NCBI GenBank assembly: GCA_024405645.1
Contig: JAKSOJ010000010.1
Coordinates: 1-14,129 of the forward strand
Direction of reading: 5' to 3'
DNA length: 14,129 nucleotides
DNA from: Phascolarctobacterium sp.
GTDB lineage: Bacteria > Bacillota > Negativicutes > Acidaminococcales > Acidaminococcaceae
A model generated the notes under the pieces. That model worked only from the letters and a program-made list of their open reading frames with translations. It had not been told where the DNA came from and searched no databases. The position numbers and the translations under genes are program-made. This document shows positions 12,667-14,129 of this stretch, piece after piece. How positions within the stretch are numbered: position 1 is the first letter of the stretch; each line of letters begins with the position of its first letter.

Positions 12667-14037
12667 TTACTTGTTGCGATAATTTTCAGCCCAGCCTTCG
12701 ATATTCTTTTGTTTTGCACGACCAATGCCGAGTGCATTTTCGGGAACATCTTTGGTGATAGTAGAACCAGCACCGATGTAAGTGTTAGCTTCTACGGTTA
12801 CCGGAGCCACAAGGTTGGTATTGCATCCTACAAATGCATTATCTCCAACTACAGTACGGTGTTTTTTCTTACCATCATAGTTAACGGTAATGCAACCACA
12901 ACCCATGTTTACGCCACTTCCGATATCGCTATCACCGATGTAGGTAAGATGGGGAAGCTTGGTGCCAACACCAACATTGGAATTCTTAACTTCAACAAAG
13001 TTGCCAATTTTAACATTGTCACTGATAACGGTGTCAGGACGAAGATGGATGTAAGGACCTGCGGTTACGTTATTTTTAACTTCGCAGTCATGTGCATAGG
13101 TAAATTGGATTTTGCAAGCATTACCCATTTTTACATTGGTGAAACGGCAGTTAGGACCAACTTCACAATCTTCACCGATTTCGGTATTGCCTTCAAGCCA
13201 GGTATAAGGATAGATGATGGTATCTTGGCCAATCTTAACACTTGCTTCGATGAAGGTGCTTGCGGGATCCATAATGGTTACGCCACTGTCCATGAGTTTA
13301 TCAAGGATGCGAGTACGCATTACAGATTCAGCAACAGAAAGTTGTTTACGGGAGTTGATGCCCATAACCATGTCGCTATCAGCGGTTACAACACCACCAA
13401 CTTTTTTGCCTGCACTATATAATTTGTCGAGAATATCAGTTAAATAATATTCTCCTTGTGCATTATTAGGAGTGATTGTTTCAAGAACCTCAAACATTAA
13501 AGGACATTCAATACAATAAATGCCAGTATTGATTTCTTTTACTGCTTTTTGTTCTTCAGTTGCATCTTTTTGTTCAACTATACCACAAACATCACCATTG
13601 TTATCGCGAATAATACGGCCATAACCAGTAGGATTGTCCATGATAGCGGTCATGACGGTGGCGGAAGCACTAGATGCTTTATGAGCTTCGTAGAATTTCT
13701 TTAATTCCTCACCGTCCAACAGGGGAGTATCACCACATAAGATCATAGCAGTTCCGGTGAAACCACTTAAAGCTTCTTTGGTTTGGAGAACCGCATGACC
13801 AGTACCAAGTTGTTCGGCCTGTAAAGCAGTTTTTGCTTGACCTGCAACCATTTCTTCTACAAGCTCAGCTCCATGACCGATGATTACGACTTTATCATCA
13901 GCACCAGCAGCTGTGGATGCATCAATTACATGTTGGAGCATTGCTTTGCCACCAACCTTGTGCAGTACTTTAGGTAATTTACTGCGCATACGAGTTCCTT
14001 TGCCAGCAGCTAAAATTACAGCAACTAAACTAGACAT
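12667..14037 (-). CDS. glmU: Bifunctional UDP-N-acetylglucosamine pyrophosphorylase / glucosamine-1-phosphate acetyltransferase
   Basis: Acetylates glucosamine-1-phosphate and couples it to UTP, giving UDP-GlcNAc for peptidoglycan and, where present, lipid A. The 456 residues match E. coli GlmU. The N-terminal uridyltransferase (~1-230) has LAAGKGTRMRSKLPKVLH, QAEQLGTGHAV and CGDTPLL. From ~250 onward hexapeptide repeats form the left-handed beta helix of the acetyltransferase, with HLRPDT, NFVEVKNS, the catalytic-His region KLPHLTYIGDSDIG, and NYDGKKKHRTVVGDNAFVG. The end GIGRAKQKNIEGWAENYRNK is typical. GAGGT six bases before the ATG is the SD. It starts 17 bases after the stop of the partial upstream gene. 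Confidence 0.97.
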   Translation of the reverse strand: MSSLVAVILAAGKGTRMRSKLPKVLHKVGGKAMLQHVIDASTAAGADDKVVIIGHGAELVEEMVAGQAKTALQAEQLGTGHAVLQTKEALSGFTGTAMILCGDTPLLDGEELKKFYEAHKASSASATVMTAIMDNPTGYGRIIRDNNGDVCGIVEQKDATEEQKAVKEINTGIYCIECPLMFEVLETITPNNAQGEYYLTDILDKLYSAGKKVGGVVTADSDMVMGINSRKQLSVAESVMRTRILDKLMDSGVTIMDPASTFIEASVKIGQDTIIYPYTWLEGNTEIGEDCEVGPNCRFTNVKMGNACKIQFTYAHDCEVKNNVTAGPYIHLRPDTVISDNVKIGNFVEVKNSNVGVGTKLPHLTYIGDSDIGSGVNMGCGCITVNYDGKKKHRTVVGDNAFVGCNTNLVAPVTVEANTYIGAGSTITKDVPENALGIGRAKQKNIEGWAENYRNK

Positions 14038-14054
14038 AAAACTACCTCACTGAA

Positions 14055-14129
14055 TTATAAATATTTTTCGGCAAGTTTAAAATCTGAGGGCTTGTCGACA
14101 TCCATTCCGATTTCTGGATAATCGGAGAA
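14055..14129 (-). CDS. C-terminal end of a nucleotidyltransferase-like protein (partial)
   Basis: Twenty-four codons and a TAA stop enter from the right edge: FSDYPEIGMDVDKPSDF then KLAEKYL. The pattern IGxDVDKPSDxxLAExYL is common at the end of NTP-transferase (MobA/IspD/GlmU-N-like) proteins, where the DVD..SD stretch lies near the metal site. It is on the glmU strand, 17 bases upstream of it, so it is probably in the same operon. Only the tail is visible, so substrate and full length are unknown. Confidence 0.65.
   Translation of the reverse strand, partial: FSDYPEIGMDVDKPSDFKLAEKYL

Noticed and set aside
1..14129. CRISPR arrays, IS elements, prophage genes, tRNA or rRNA genes
   Set aside because: No regularly spaced repeats, transposase or integrase frames, phage genes, or tRNA-like TTCGA arms with acceptor pairing were found on either strand.

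Overview
The window is a chromosomal segment of a low-GC bacterium, most likely a Bacillota member and possibly of the Negativicutes. That placement is inferred from gene content, strong GGAGG ribosome-binding sites, the many U-tailed terminators and the riboswitches; no rRNA or other decisive marker is present. Nothing points to phage, plasmid, IS or CRISPR. The coding content is mostly core metabolism, and the unusual material lies in two long intergenic regions.

Region 1 (1-4882, + strand) is a tightly packed aromatic amino acid operon: aroA (5' end cut by the window), aroC, pheA (chorismate mutase/prephenate dehydratase), aroE, aroK and aroQ. Three junctions overlap by 4 bases (ATGA) and two are only 2-3 bases apart. 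Together the genes cover dehydroquinate to chorismate and on to phenylpyruvate. A hairpin terminator closes the operon.

Region 2 (4883-5504) has no gene. Its minus strand carries a perfect consensus sigma-70 promoter (TTGACA, 17 bp, TATAAT). Three bases after the predicted start begins a structured RNA with a cobalamin-riboswitch-like core, a 14-bp closing stem and an internal terminator. A further 170 nt without a real ORF ends at a second, bidirectional terminator. This is the best candidate for an undescribed element: an orphan, possibly B12-responsive, regulatory RNA.

Region 3 (5505-6730, +) holds a two-gene unit: a DapF-fold amino acid racemase/epimerase that does not look like a true diaminopimelate epimerase, and a YbjQ/UPF0145 protein, followed by a terminator.

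Region 4 (6731-8816, +) is an elaborate control region and one transporter. Two GTATAC-centred palindromes lie 157 bp apart, the second beside the -35 of a good promoter. Then come a single glycine aptamer and a terminator hairpin, leading to an AGCS-family sodium:alanine/glycine symporter and a large-loop terminator.

Region 5 (8836-11590) has a YkvI-type membrane protein on the minus strand, divergent from a membrane-anchored polysaccharide deacetylase and pth (peptidyl-tRNA hydrolase) on the plus strand.

Region 6 (11563-14129, minus strand) has prs and glmU, preceded by the last 24 codons of a nucleotidyltransferase-like gene running in from the right edge. glmU and prs feed cell-wall precursor and PRPP supply. 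pth, often their co-directional neighbour in other Bacillota, is here convergent with them and shares a bidirectional terminator.
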